From Microbispora hainanensis (lineage in GTDB: Bacteria; Actinomycetota; Actinomycetes; Streptosporangiales; Streptosporangiaceae): a stretch of 64,000 nt of DNA. Shown piece by piece: positions 34,122 through 41,884 of the stretch; the stretch's first letter is position 1; each line of letters starts with the position of its first letter. Location: contig NZ_CP108086.1 of assembly GCF_036186745.1 (NCBI RefSeq), forward strand, positions 8,370,001-8,434,000, given 5' to 3'. The position numbers and the translations under genes are program-made. A model generated the notes under the pieces. The model did not search any database. It was given only the letters and a program-made list of their open reading frames with translations, and had not been told where the DNA came from.

Positions 34122-36386
34122 ATGACAATCAGTGACGAGACGATTACGCCGGGTAACTGGATGTCCGTACTCCGGCATGACGTGCCCGCATCGCTGGTGG
34201 TCTTCCTGGTGGCGGTGCCGCTGTCGCTCGGCGTCGCGGTGGCGTCCGGTGCGCCGGTGGCGGCCGGGCTCGTCGCCGCCGTGGTCGGCGGCGTGGTGGC
34301 CGGCGCCCTCGGCGGCTCCGTCGTCCAGGTCAGCGGGCCGGCCGCGGGTCTGTCCCTGGTGGTCGCCGAGCTGGTCCACACCTACGGCTGGCGTGCCACG
34401 TGCGCCATCACCGTGATGGCCGGCCTGCTCCAGCTCGCGCTCGGCGGGCTGAAGGTCGCGCGGGCGGCGCTCGGGGTCTCCCCCGCGGTCGTCCACGGCA
34501 TGCTCGCCGGGGTCGGCGTGGTGATCGCGCTGTCCCAGCTGCACATCGTGCTCGGCGGTTCCCCGCGGCGCTCCGCGCTGGAGAACGTGCTCGAACTTCC
34601 CGCCCAGATCCTCGACAACCACACGCACGCCGTCATGATCGGCGTGCTGACGATCGGGGTCCTGCTCGTGTGGGGCCGGATCCCCCGGCTGCGCGCCGTG
34701 CCCGCGCCGCTCGCCGCGCTGATGATCGCCACGCTGACGGCCGCGGTGTCGGGCTGGGATCTGACGAAGGTGGACCTCCAGGGCGGGTTCGCCTCCGTTC
34801 AGGGACCTGTGATGCCGCAGGGCGACTGGCACGCGATCGCGGGAGCCGTCCTCCTCGTCGCCCTCCTCGCCGGAGTCGAGTCGCTGCTGACCTGCGTGGC
34901 GTCCAACCGCCTGCACGACGGTCCCCGCGCCAACCTCGACCGCGACCTCACCGCGCAGGGCGTGGCGAACATGGTGTCCGGCGCGCTCGGCGGCCTTCCG
35001 GTGGCGGGCGTCGTCGTACGCACGACCACCAACGCGCGGGCGGGCGCCCGCACCCGCTGGTCCTCGGTGCTCCACGGGGTGTGGGTGCTGCTCTTCACCG
35101 CGCTCTTCGCCTGGATGATCGCGCTGATCCCCCTGGAGGCGCTCGCGGCGCTGCTGCTGTTCATCGGCGTGCAGATGGTCAACCTCGGGCACGTCCGCAA
35201 CCTGCACAACCACCGCGAGGTGCCGGTCTACTTCGTGACGATGGCCGGTGTCGTGCTGATCGGCCTGGCCGAGGGCGTGGCGATCGGCCTCGGGCTGGCC
35301 GCCCTGCTCGCCCTGCGCCGCCTGGCCTGGGTCTCCGTCGACGTACGGCCCACGGGCGAGCGGCGCTGGCGGGTCGTCGTCACCGGGTCGCTGACGTTCC
35401 TCGGCGTGCCCCGGCTGACCGAGGCGCTGCGCGGCATCCCCGCGGGGGCCGCGGTCGAGCTCGACCTGCACCTCGACTTCATGGACAACGCCGCCTTCGA
35501 GGCGCTGCACGCCTGGCGGCTTGAGCACGAACGCACCGGCGGCGTGATCGACGTGGACGAGCCGCACGCCGAGTGGTACTCCGCCGCGATCAACGGCGTC
35601 CGCCTGTTCCCGGCCAGGATTCCACCCCGGCACGACCGCTGGTGGCTGCCCTGGGCCTACCGGCGCCGCTCCCGTTCCCTGGCTACGGCCGGGTCCTACG
35701 CGGTGATCGGCGCCGACGGCGGGAAGCACGACGACATCTCCATGCTCTGCGAGCCGCAGGGCGTGCCCGATCTGCTGGAGGGGACACGGGAGTTCCAGCG
35801 CAGGACCGCGCCGATGGTCCGCCCGGTGCTGCACCGCATGGCCCGCAAGCAGTCGCCGTCGCACCTGTTCATCACCTGCGCCGACTCGCGCATCGTGCCC
35901 AACATCATCACCGCGAGCGGCCCCGGCGACCTGTTCACGCTGCGCAACATCGGCAATCTCGTGCCGCGCGCCGGCGCCGTCCCGGCCGACGACTCGGTGG
36001 CGGCCACGATCGAGTACGCCGTGAAGGTGCTCGGCGTACGCACGATCACGGTCTGCGGGCACTCGGGATGCGGCGCGATGGCCGCCCTGCTGGGTGAGGT
36101 GCCCGACCTGCCCGCGCTGCGGAGCTGGCTGCGGCACGGACGGCAGAGCCTGGCCAGGTTCGTGGCCGCCGAGCCGCATGACGACGACACCGGGCCGCTC
36201 GACCGGCTCTGCCGGATCAACGTCATCCAGCAGCTCGACAATCTGCGGACCCATCCGTTCGTGGACACCCTCGTACAGGCCGGGAAGCTGGACCTCACCG
36301 GCCTGTACTTCGACATCGGCGCGGCGCGGGTGCACGTGCTGGAGCAGGAACGCTTCACGCCGGTCCCCGAGCTGCGCACCGGCTGA
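34122..36386 (+). CDS. SulP family anion transporter fused to beta-carbonic anhydrase
   Basis: 754 aa. Residues about 20-410 hold 10-12 TM helices of the SLC26/SulP fold (LVVFLVAVPLSLGVAVASGA, VVQVSGPAAGLS). A STAS-like cytoplasmic domain follows (about 415-500; LTFLGVPRLTEAL, DLHLDFMDNAAFEAL). The C-terminal beta-carbonic anhydrase (about 565-745) keeps its zinc ligands: Cys/Asp/Arg in TCADSRIVP, and His and Cys in CGHSGCGAM. The enzyme probably interconverts CO2 and bicarbonate next to the pore, coupling it to bicarbonate or other anion uptake. Such fusions are known in several bacteria. A hairpin follows at 36425-36444. Confidence 0.93.
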   Translation: MTISDETITPGNWMSVLRHDVPASLVVFLVAVPLSLGVAVASGAPVAAGLVAAVVGGVVAGALGGSVVQVSGPAAGLSLVVAELVHTYGWRATCAITVMAGLLQLALGGLKVARAALGVSPAVVHGMLAGVGVVIALSQLHIVLGGSPRRSALENVLELPAQILDNHTHAVMIGVLTIGVLLVWGRIPRLRAVPAPLAALMIATLTAAVSGWDLTKVDLQGGFASVQGPVMPQGDWHAIAGAVLLVALLAGVESLLTCVASNRLHDGPRANLDRDLTAQGVANMVSGALGGLPVAGVVVRTTTNARAGARTRWSSVLHGVWVLLFTALFAWMIALIPLEALAALLLFIGVQMVNLGHVRNLHNHREVPVYFVTMAGVVLIGLAEGVAIGLGLAALLALRRLAWVSVDVRPTGERRWRVVVTGSLTFLGVPRLTEALRGIPAGAAVELDLHLDFMDNAAFEALHAWRLEHERTGGVIDVDEPHAEWYSAAINGVRLFPARIPPRHDRWWLPWAYRRRSRSLATAGSYAVIGADGGKHDDISMLCEPQGVPDLLEGTREFQRRTAPMVRPVLHRMARKQSPSHLFITCADSRIVPNIITASGPGDLFTLRNIGNLVPRAGAVPADDSVAATIEYAVKVLGVRTITVCGHSGCGAMAALLGEVPDLPALRSWLRHGRQSLARFVAAEPHDDDTGPLDRLCRINVIQQLDNLRTHPFVDTLVQAGKLDLTGLYFDIGAARVHVLEQERFTPVPELRTG

Positions 36387-36424
36387 GCTCCGGCTAAGCG
36401 CCGGCTGAGTCACGGCGGGGCCGG

Positions 36425-36444
36425 GCCGGGCCGAGCGGCCCGGC
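36425..36444. terminator. Terminator hairpin after the SulP-carbonic anhydrase gene
   Basis: GCCGGGCC (36425-36432) and GGCCCGGC (36437-36444) enclose the loop GAGC, 39 bp beyond the stop. The outer GCCGGGCCGG repeat allows an alternative register. Confidence 0.65.
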
Positions 36445-36521
36445 TTCGCTGTCAGCGGATCATGTCCGCCGACCGTGAAACCGGGCGGAGGTGCGACGCG
36501 GGCGGGCCAAGGATTGACCGT

Positions 36522-37532
36522 ATGAAAATTCTGGTCATCGGCGGTTCGGTGTTCCTCGGACGCGCCATCGTGGACGAGGCGCTGCGGCGCGGTCATGAGG
36601 TCACGACGTTCAACCGGGGCAGGAGCGGGACGGACCTGCCCGGCGTGGAAGCGGTGCGCGGCGACCGCGAGAGCACCGACGACCTGCGGCGGCTCGCCGA
36701 CGGCAGGCAGTGGGACGCGGTGATCGACGTGTGCGGCTTCGTTCCCCGCGTCGTCCTGGAGTCCGTACGGACGCTGTCGGGGCACGCTCCGCACTACACG
36801 TTCATCTCCAGCATCTCCGCCTATCCGGACTGGCCCGGCAAGCCGGGCGTCGACGAGACCTTCCCCCGCCACGAGTGCCCGCCGGACGCGGACGCCGAGT
36901 TCGGCGACTACGGCGTGCTGAAGGCCGGGTGCGAGCGGGCGGTCGAGCAGCACTTCGACGGCGGCGCGCTGGTCATCCAGCCCGGCCTGATCCTCGGCCC
37001 GCACGAGAACGTGGGCCGGCTGCCCTGGTGGCTCACCCGCATCTCCCGAGGCGGGCGGGTGCTCGCACCCGGCAACCCGGCGTTCCCGATGCAGCTCATC
37101 GACGCCCGGGACATCGCGGCGTTCGCCCTCGACCATGCGGCCAAGGGCACCACCGGCCGCTACATGACGGGCGGGGTGCAGGGCAACACGACGTACGGCG
37201 ACTGGCTGAACGACTGCGTGGAGGCCACCGGCTCGGACGCGGAGCTGGTGTGGGTCGACGACGCCTTCCTGGTGGAGCAGGGCGTGGAGATGTGGACCGA
37301 GCTGCCGCTGTGGGCCCCGGAGGCGGACAACCCGGGCGTGTGGACGCACTCCTCCGCCAAGGCCATCGCCGCGGGTCTCACCTGCAGGCCGGTGCGGGAG
37401 ACCGTCCGCGACACCTGGGAGTGGCTGAAGGACATCCCCGAGGAGCGGCGCAGCTTCGGCGGCCGGATGCGCCACGGCATCGACCCGGACAAGGAGGCCC
37501 GCATCCTCGCCGCCTGGGACGCCCGCTCCTGA
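36522..37532 (+). CDS. NAD-dependent epimerase/dehydratase family protein
   Basis: 336 aa from the ATG at 36522 (MKILVIGGSVFLGRAIVDEA), with AAGGA about eight bases upstream; an earlier in-frame ATG at 36462 adds 20 unlike residues. The short-chain Rossmann motif GGSVFLGR is at the N-terminus, and the catalytic-site region reads FISSISAYPDWP followed by DYGVLKAGCERAV. The pattern DYxxxK replaces the classic YxxxK spacing, as in some isoflavone-reductase-like members. The substrate is unknown. Cytoplasmic; single gene. Confidence 0.85.
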   Translation: MKILVIGGSVFLGRAIVDEALRRGHEVTTFNRGRSGTDLPGVEAVRGDRESTDDLRRLADGRQWDAVIDVCGFVPRVVLESVRTLSGHAPHYTFISSISAYPDWPGKPGVDETFPRHECPPDADAEFGDYGVLKAGCERAVEQHFDGGALVIQPGLILGPHENVGRLPWWLTRISRGGRVLAPGNPAFPMQLIDARDIAAFALDHAAKGTTGRYMTGGVQGNTTYGDWLNDCVEATGSDAELVWVDDAFLVEQGVEMWTELPLWAPEADNPGVWTHSSAKAIAAGLTCRPVRETVRDTWEWLKDIPEERRSFGGRMRHGIDPDKEARILAAWDARS

Positions 37533-37616
37533 CCTCGACCACCCTGCGGCCGGGCGGGAGTGGGCGCCGGGCCGCGCGCTCGCCCGCACCGCCCAGGCGG
37601 GCTCAGCCGAAGCGAC

Positions 37617-37715
37617 GGCGACACCGAGCGCGCCGGGCGAGGGTGGGCGAGTCCGCTACCGGAGCGGGCTCGCCCAGGGCGGAGGCGAAACCGAGCGCGC
37701 CGGGCGGGGGCGGTG
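37617..37715. repeat. Direct repeat of about 28 bp in the gap before the MazF-like gene
   Basis: ACCGAGCGCGCCGGGCG with similar flanks occurs near 37621 and again near 37691, 70 bp apart. The 229-bp gap (37533-37761) shows no gene. Confidence 0.55.
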
Positions 37716-37761
37716 GACTCCCCTGGCGGAGGGGGTCGTGGGGAGCCGTAGGCTGTCGGCC

Positions 37762-38457
37762 ATGATCTGGGTGGGTGTGATCGTGGCCGTGCTGGTCGTG
37801 TTGGGAGTGCTCGGGATGACCGGGCGCCTGCCGGGGACCTCGCGGCGGCGGTCCGCGCCGCGCCCCTCTTCGCGTCCCTCGCCGGGCCGCGCCGGCCGGA
37901 CCACGGCGCCCGGGGGGCGTGCCCCGGCCGGGGCCACGCGGCCGGGCACCAGGCCCGGCGGCGGTCCGGCCCCCCACACGACGCGCGGCACCGGCACCGG
38001 CTCCGGGGCCCGCGACGGAGGCCGGGGTCGCGGCCCAGGCAGAGGCACGGACAGAGGCACGAGCGGAGGCACGAGCGGAGGCACGGGCAGAGGTCCGGGT
38101 GGAGGGCGCAGCGCAGGCGGCGCGGTCACCCAGGCCGATCCGCGTCCGGGCGAGATCTGGTGGGCCGACGTGCCCTACGAGGACGGGCCGGGCCACAAGG
38201 TGCGCCCCTGCGTGGTGCTCAGGACGCACCGGGGCGGCGCCGAAGTCCTGAAGATCACAAGCCAGGATCGCAGCGACCGCTCCGACCACGTGGAGATCCC
38301 CACCCGCACCTGGGACCCGGACGCCGACCACAACAGCTTCCTCGACCTCACCGGCCCGGTCCGCGTGCCCGTCGGCGACTTCCAGGACAAGGTGGGAACG
38401 CTCGACGCGCGCATCTGGCGGCAGGTCTGCCGCCTCCACGAGATCACCCCGAACTGA
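37762..38457 (+). CDS. Membrane-anchored PemK/MazF-like protein
   Basis: 231 aa. One N-terminal TM helix (about 2-19, IWVGVIVAVLVVLGVLGM), then a Gly/Arg/Pro-rich linker (about 25-125) with GTSGGTSGGTG repeats, and a C-terminal PemK/MazF fold (about 130-228): PGEIWWADVPYEDGPGHKVRPCVVL, quoted in part as RPGEIWWADVPYED and HKVRPCVVL, then the Asp-rich region and GPVRVPVGDF. MazF toxins are endoribonucleases; whether this version is active is unknown. No antitoxin gene is adjacent, and membrane tethering is unlike classical TA toxins. The ATG at 37762 lacks a clear ribosome site; starts upstream are possible. Confidence 0.8.
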   Translation: MIWVGVIVAVLVVLGVLGMTGRLPGTSRRRSAPRPSSRPSPGRAGRTTAPGGRAPAGATRPGTRPGGGPAPHTTRGTGTGSGARDGGRGRGPGRGTDRGTSGGTSGGTGRGPGGGRSAGGAVTQADPRPGEIWWADVPYEDGPGHKVRPCVVLRTHRGGAEVLKITSQDRSDRSDHVEIPTRTWDPDADHNSFLDLTGPVRVPVGDFQDKVGTLDARIWRQVCRLHEITPN

Positions 38458-38589
38458 GCCGCACCTCCGCAGGCCTCGCCCCGAGGCCGGGCCCGCCTCC
38501 GAAACCGGCCCCCGAAACCGCCCCCTGAGACCGACCCCGCCGCCTCAGGACCACGCCCGGCCCCGTGACCCCCGCGCCCCGAGGCCGCG

Positions 38590-38661
38590 CTCTCCTTCAC
38601 GACCGCGCTCTCCCTCACGACCGCGCTCTCCCTCACGACCGCGCTCTCCCTCACGACCGCG
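38590..38661. repeat. Four tandem copies of an 18-bp unit
   Basis: CTCTCCCTCACGACCGCG at 38590-38607 (one mismatch), 38608-38625, 38626-38643 and 38644-38661, in the convergent gap between the MazF-like and TetR genes. The remainder of 38458-38717 is GC-rich sequence with no gene. Confidence 0.88.
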
Positions 38662-38717
38662 CTCGATCGCGAAACCGCGTCCGAGACCGTGGCCGCCTCC
38701 GGGGTCGGCCGTCCGTG

Positions 38718-39467
38718 TCACTGTGACCCTGCGGGGTCTTCCGCGCCGCCGCGCGGTGGCAGCCCGGCGGCCAGGCCGTCGAGCAGCCTGTCGAGGCCGT
38801 ACGCGAAGCGGTCGTCGGCGCCCAGGAGTCGCCGGCCGGCCTCCTTCGTCATCCGCTCCAGCATGGGAAACTCACCGGTCGCGATGAGCGACTGCACGAA
38901 GGACATGTGCTGCGCCAGCCGCTGCTGCAGGGTCATCCCCGACCGCCGCATCGCCTCGGCCTCGGCCAGTTCGCCCTGGGTGTAGCCGTTCACGTACGCG
39001 AAGACCGCGCCGACGAAGGTCAGCATCTCGTCGATGCCCAGGCCGAGACCGTCGAGCATGCCGAGAGCGGTCTCCATCAGGCGTGCGCTGTTCGGGCCGA
39101 CCTGCGGTCGAGCGGCCGCCAGCGGCGCCAGCCACGGATGGCGGAGCATGGTGCGCCGGGCCTGCCAGGCGAGCAGGCGGAGCCCTTCGGCCCAGTCATC
39201 CGGCGGCTGCTGGTCCTCCGGCAGATACTCCCGCACCGCGGTGTCGACCATGAGGTCGAGCACCTCGTCCTTGCTCGTCACGTAGCGATACAGGGACATC
39301 GTGCCCGCGCCGAGATCGGCGGCGATCCGCCGCATGGAGATCGCCTCCAGTCCCTCGGCGTCGGCGATGCGGATCGCCGCATCGGCGAGGGCGGCGCGGC
39401 TGAAGCTCGGCCGCGGCCCGCGAGCAGGGCGCTCGGGTCGCGTCCACAGGTTCTCGTGGCCCGTCAT
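38718..39467 (-). CDS. TetR/AcrR family transcriptional regulator
   Basis: 249 aa from the ATG at 39467 (MTGHENLWTRPER). Residues about 25-75 are the TetR DNA-binding domain: ALADAAIRIADAEGLEAIS, MRRIAADLGAGTMSLYRYVTSKDEVL. The C-terminal part (about 90-235) looks like the TetR_C_1 tetracycline-repressor-like domain. It is divergent from the orphan ATP synthase subunit a gene across a 136-bp gap that contains a pair of imperfect inverted motifs (39515-39529 and 39560-39574). Autoregulation and control of atpB are therefore likely. The ligand is unknown. Confidence 0.88.
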   Translation of the reverse strand: MTGHENLWTRPERPARGPRPSFSRAALADAAIRIADAEGLEAISMRRIAADLGAGTMSLYRYVTSKDEVLDLMVDTAVREYLPEDQQPPDDWAEGLRLLAWQARRTMLRHPWLAPLAAARPQVGPNSARLMETALGMLDGLGLGIDEMLTFVGAVFAYVNGYTQGELAEAEAMRRSGMTLQQRLAQHMSFVQSLIATGEFPMLERMTKEAGRRLLGADDRFAYGLDRLLDGLAAGLPPRGGAEDPAGSQ

Positions 39468-39514
39468 CGTCAGTCGTCCCGGATCGTCGCAGGTCTCGCG
39501 GGTCGTCGCCGCTA

Positions 39515-39574
39515 TTGCGTACACGGTACCCGGTATGTAGGCTCGCCTCGATAAAGTGAGTACGGTATACGCAG
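39515..39574. promoter_or_regulatory. Candidate TetR operator pair in the tetR/atpB divergent region
   Basis: TTGCGTACACGGTAC (39515-39529) and the inverted copy GTACGGTATACGCAG (39560-39574) match at 12 of 15 positions across a 30-bp spacer. Both lie between the two divergent starts, where the sequence is locally AT-richer. Confidence 0.5.
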
Positions 39575-39603
39575 TTTCTTGCCGCGCATCGAGGGGATTG
39601 TCC

Positions 39604-40392
39604 ATGCCCGCGATCCTCGCCAGGGACGACTTCAGGGCTCCCGGTGTCGAGCTGTTCGACTTCCCGCCGCTCTGGCCGGGCGCGCCATATTGGCTGACCA
39701 AGCCCGTGGTGCTGGCCGCGGTCGGCGTGGTCCTGCTGTGCGCGTTCGCGTGGGGGGCCTTCGCGCGGCCGGCCCTCGTGCCGCGCGGCCTGCAGCACCT
39801 CGGCGAGTACGGCTACCTGTTCGTCCGCGACCAGGTGGCCCGGCCGTTCCTGGGCAAGGACGCCGAGCGCTGGATGCCGTTCCTGCTCAGCCTCTTCTCG
39901 GTGATCCTGCTGTGGAACCTGCTGGGCGTGGTCCCGGGAGTGCAGTTCCCGGTGAACGCCCACATCGCGTTCCCTGTGGTGTTCGCCCTGATCGTGTATG
40001 TCATCAAGCTCTGTCTCGGCTTCCGGCACCACGGGGTCGGCGGATATCTCAAGAGCCTGATGTTCCCGCCTGGCCTGCCGAAGCCGCTCGCCCTGGTCCT
40101 CTACGCGCCGCTCGAACTGCTCTACGTGTTCGTCACCGCGCCGTTCACGCATGCCGTACGGCTGTTCGCGAACATGTTCGCGGGGCACCTGCTGCTGGCG
40201 TTCTTCAGCGCGGTCGGATTCTGGTTCCTCGTCGAGCAGCCCACGGCACTCGGGGCCCCGGTGGGCCTGCTCGGCGTGGCCATGGCCGTCGTGATGACCG
40301 GCCTGGAGATATTCATCCAGTTCCTGCAGGCGTTCCTGTTCACCATGCTCGCGGCCATGTACATCGGCAACGCCCTGCACCCGGACCACTGA
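39604..40392 (+). CDS. atpB: F0F1 ATP synthase subunit a, isolated from an atp operon
   Basis: 262 aa. N-terminus RDDFRAPGVELFDFPPLWPG is typical of actinobacterial AtpB. Six hydrophobic segments follow. The essential Arg of the proton channel is present in HAVRLFANMFAGHLLLAFF, and the last helix holds the conserved Gln in IQFLQAFLFTMLAAMYIG. In the enzyme, subunit a forms the two half-channels against the c-ring. The ATG at 39604 follows GAGGGGA; an upstream GTG at 39556 overlaps the putative operator. No other atp gene is nearby: the next gene encodes a YiaA/B-like protein 75 bp downstream. It is therefore likely a second, regulated paralogue. Confidence 0.88.
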   Translation: MPAILARDDFRAPGVELFDFPPLWPGAPYWLTKPVVLAAVGVVLLCAFAWGAFARPALVPRGLQHLGEYGYLFVRDQVARPFLGKDAERWMPFLLSLFSVILLWNLLGVVPGVQFPVNAHIAFPVVFALIVYVIKLCLGFRHHGVGGYLKSLMFPPGLPKPLALVLYAPLELLYVFVTAPFTHAVRLFANMFAGHLLLAFFSAVGFWFLVEQPTALGAPVGLLGVAMAVVMTGLEIFIQFLQAFLFTMLAAMYIGNALHPDH

Positions 40393-40467
40393 GCGGGTGC
40401 TCGTACTCACCGGTAACTGAGTATCGGCGCTCATGTCCGGCAGCCGCACGCCGCGGACGATGGCATC

Positions 40468-40752
40468 ATGACGCAACCGGTGAAACCCACGACGACGACC
40501 GCCTTCTACGTCCAGGCCATCCTCTCGTTCGCGATCTCCGTCGCGGGCCTGGCCGTCGGCATCCTCTACCTTCCGGTCACGACATGGGTGCGCTCCTTCC
40601 TCGCCCTCGGGCTGATGTACGTGGTGACCTCGACGTTCACGCTGGCCAAGTGCGTACGGGACCGGCAGGAGGAGTCGACCGTCCTCAGCCGCGTGGACCA
40701 GGCCCGGCTCGACAAGCTCCTCGCCGAGCACGACCCCTTCCGTGCCGACTGA
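40468..40752 (+). CDS. YiaA/YiaB family inner membrane protein
   Basis: 94 aa with two TM helices (about 12-34, AFYVQAILSFAISVAGLAVG; about 42-61, FLALGLMYVVTSTFTLAKCV) and a charged cytoplasmic C-terminus (RDRQEES ... AEHDPFRAD). The pattern matches the YiaAB two-helix family of unknown function. It follows atpB by 75 bp on the same strand and may be co-transcribed. A strong hairpin follows at 40771-40800. Confidence 0.8.
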   Translation: MTQPVKPTTTTAFYVQAILSFAISVAGLAVGILYLPVTTWVRSFLALGLMYVVTSTFTLAKCVRDRQEESTVLSRVDQARLDKLLAEHDPFRAD

Positions 40753-40770
40753 GGGCGGCCACTCAGACAT

Positions 40771-40800
40771 GGGGAGGGCGGGATTCCCGCCCCGCTCCCC
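40771..40800. terminator. Terminator hairpin after the YiaA/B gene
   Basis: GGGGAGGGCGGGA (40771-40783) pairs with TCCCGCC plus CTCCCC (40785-40800) with a small bulge, 18 bp beyond the stop. Confidence 0.75.
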
Positions 40801-40908
40801 CGCGTGCACGGTTCCGGTGAGGCACCGGGCTCGTCCGTACGCCGTCGCACGCCGGGCCGCCCGACCAGGCCCGTACGGACGACGGCCGAAGGTCAGTAGG
40901 GTGCGCCC

Positions 40909-41649
40909 ATGACCGGCGACATACGCGAGCGCGGGCGGGCGGCCGTCACCGTCGCGGCCGAAGCACAGGCGGCTCTCGACTACTACCTGATCACGCCGGC
41001 GGCGGACGGGGACGAAGCCCCGGCCGAGGCGATCGTTGTGGAGGAGTTCACGCTCACCGACGACTTCAGGGCCATCGGCCTGGACACCGCCGGATGGACG
41101 GCGGCCGCCGGCGACTGGTGGAGTTCCGCTGCCTTCGGACGCGCGATGCGCGAGGATCCCGGCCTGCGCGCCCGGGTCCGCGCGGTGAGCCGCCCCGAGG
41201 CCGAGGCCGCCTACCACGGTCTCGGCGGGGGCGAACTGCCCGGCGAGACGCGGCTGCGGGCTCTGTTCCGCGACCACCAGCCTCTGCCGGACTCCCCTCC
41301 CCTGCGCCTCACCCCGCCCAGCGTCCCCGACGGGTTCCACGACACGCGGGTCTACCGCGTGCTGTTCGCCGGTGAGCCACGCCTGTCTCTCCTCGCGGAC
41401 GTGGTGACGCCCGCCGGGGAGGCCGGCGACCCGGGGACCCGGATCGTCGGCTCTGGCGTACTGCGCGCGGACCCGGACGTCTTCACCTGGGAGGTGCGCC
41501 GCATAGGGCCCGGCGTCGCCTGCTGCCTCGATCTCACGGCCCACCTGGGGACCGCGTCCGCCCAGGTCCTCGGGCCGCTGCTGCGGCGGCTGACGACGGC
41601 GATGCGCCATGCGGGACCGATTCCCGTGACCGTCGAGCGGTTCTCCTGA
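40909..41649 (+). CDS. Hypothetical protein, 246 aa
   Basis: A soluble protein without signal peptide or TM segment. It opens MTGDIRERGRAAVTVAAEAQ and contains blocks such as YYLITPAADGDEAPAE, GDWWSSAAFGRAMREDPGL and EVRRIGPGVACCLDLTAHLG. Codon bias is normal for the host, so it is probably a real gene. I do not recognise a family. It is flanked on the left by a terminator and on the right by a 235-bp gap without features, so it is transcribed alone. Confidence 0.65.
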   Translation: MTGDIRERGRAAVTVAAEAQAALDYYLITPAADGDEAPAEAIVVEEFTLTDDFRAIGLDTAGWTAAAGDWWSSAAFGRAMREDPGLRARVRAVSRPEAEAAYHGLGGGELPGETRLRALFRDHQPLPDSPPLRLTPPSVPDGFHDTRVYRVLFAGEPRLSLLADVVTPAGEAGDPGTRIVGSGVLRADPDVFTWEVRRIGPGVACCLDLTAHLGTASAQVLGPLLRRLTTAMRHAGPIPVTVERFS

Positions 41650-41884
41650 GCCCGGACGGCTCGGGCTGCCGGAGGGTATGCGACACAGCCGGCCCGGGGG
41701 CCGACCCGCTTGGCGCGGCGGGCCGGCTCCCTTTCGAACGGGCCGGTCTTCAGCGGCGCGCGGCCCCGGCGCCGGTGACGACTCCCATGAGCACAGCCTT
41801 CCAGGCGGCCGTTCGCATCGCGGAAATCGCCGGAGGCCACGTCCACATCTTCTGAACACACGCGGGGGTGGTGCTGACGACCGG

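Noticed and set aside
34059-37589. Very long minus-strand open frame (1176 codons)
   Set aside because: It is antisense to the SulP-carbonic anhydrase and epimerase genes. Its composition (Arg/Gly/Asp/Gln-rich) is that of a GC-rich shadow frame, with no start signal.
37762-38457. Classical toxin-antitoxin module
   Set aside because: No antitoxin-sized frame with a DNA-binding or acidic tail lies on either side; the protein has a membrane anchor.
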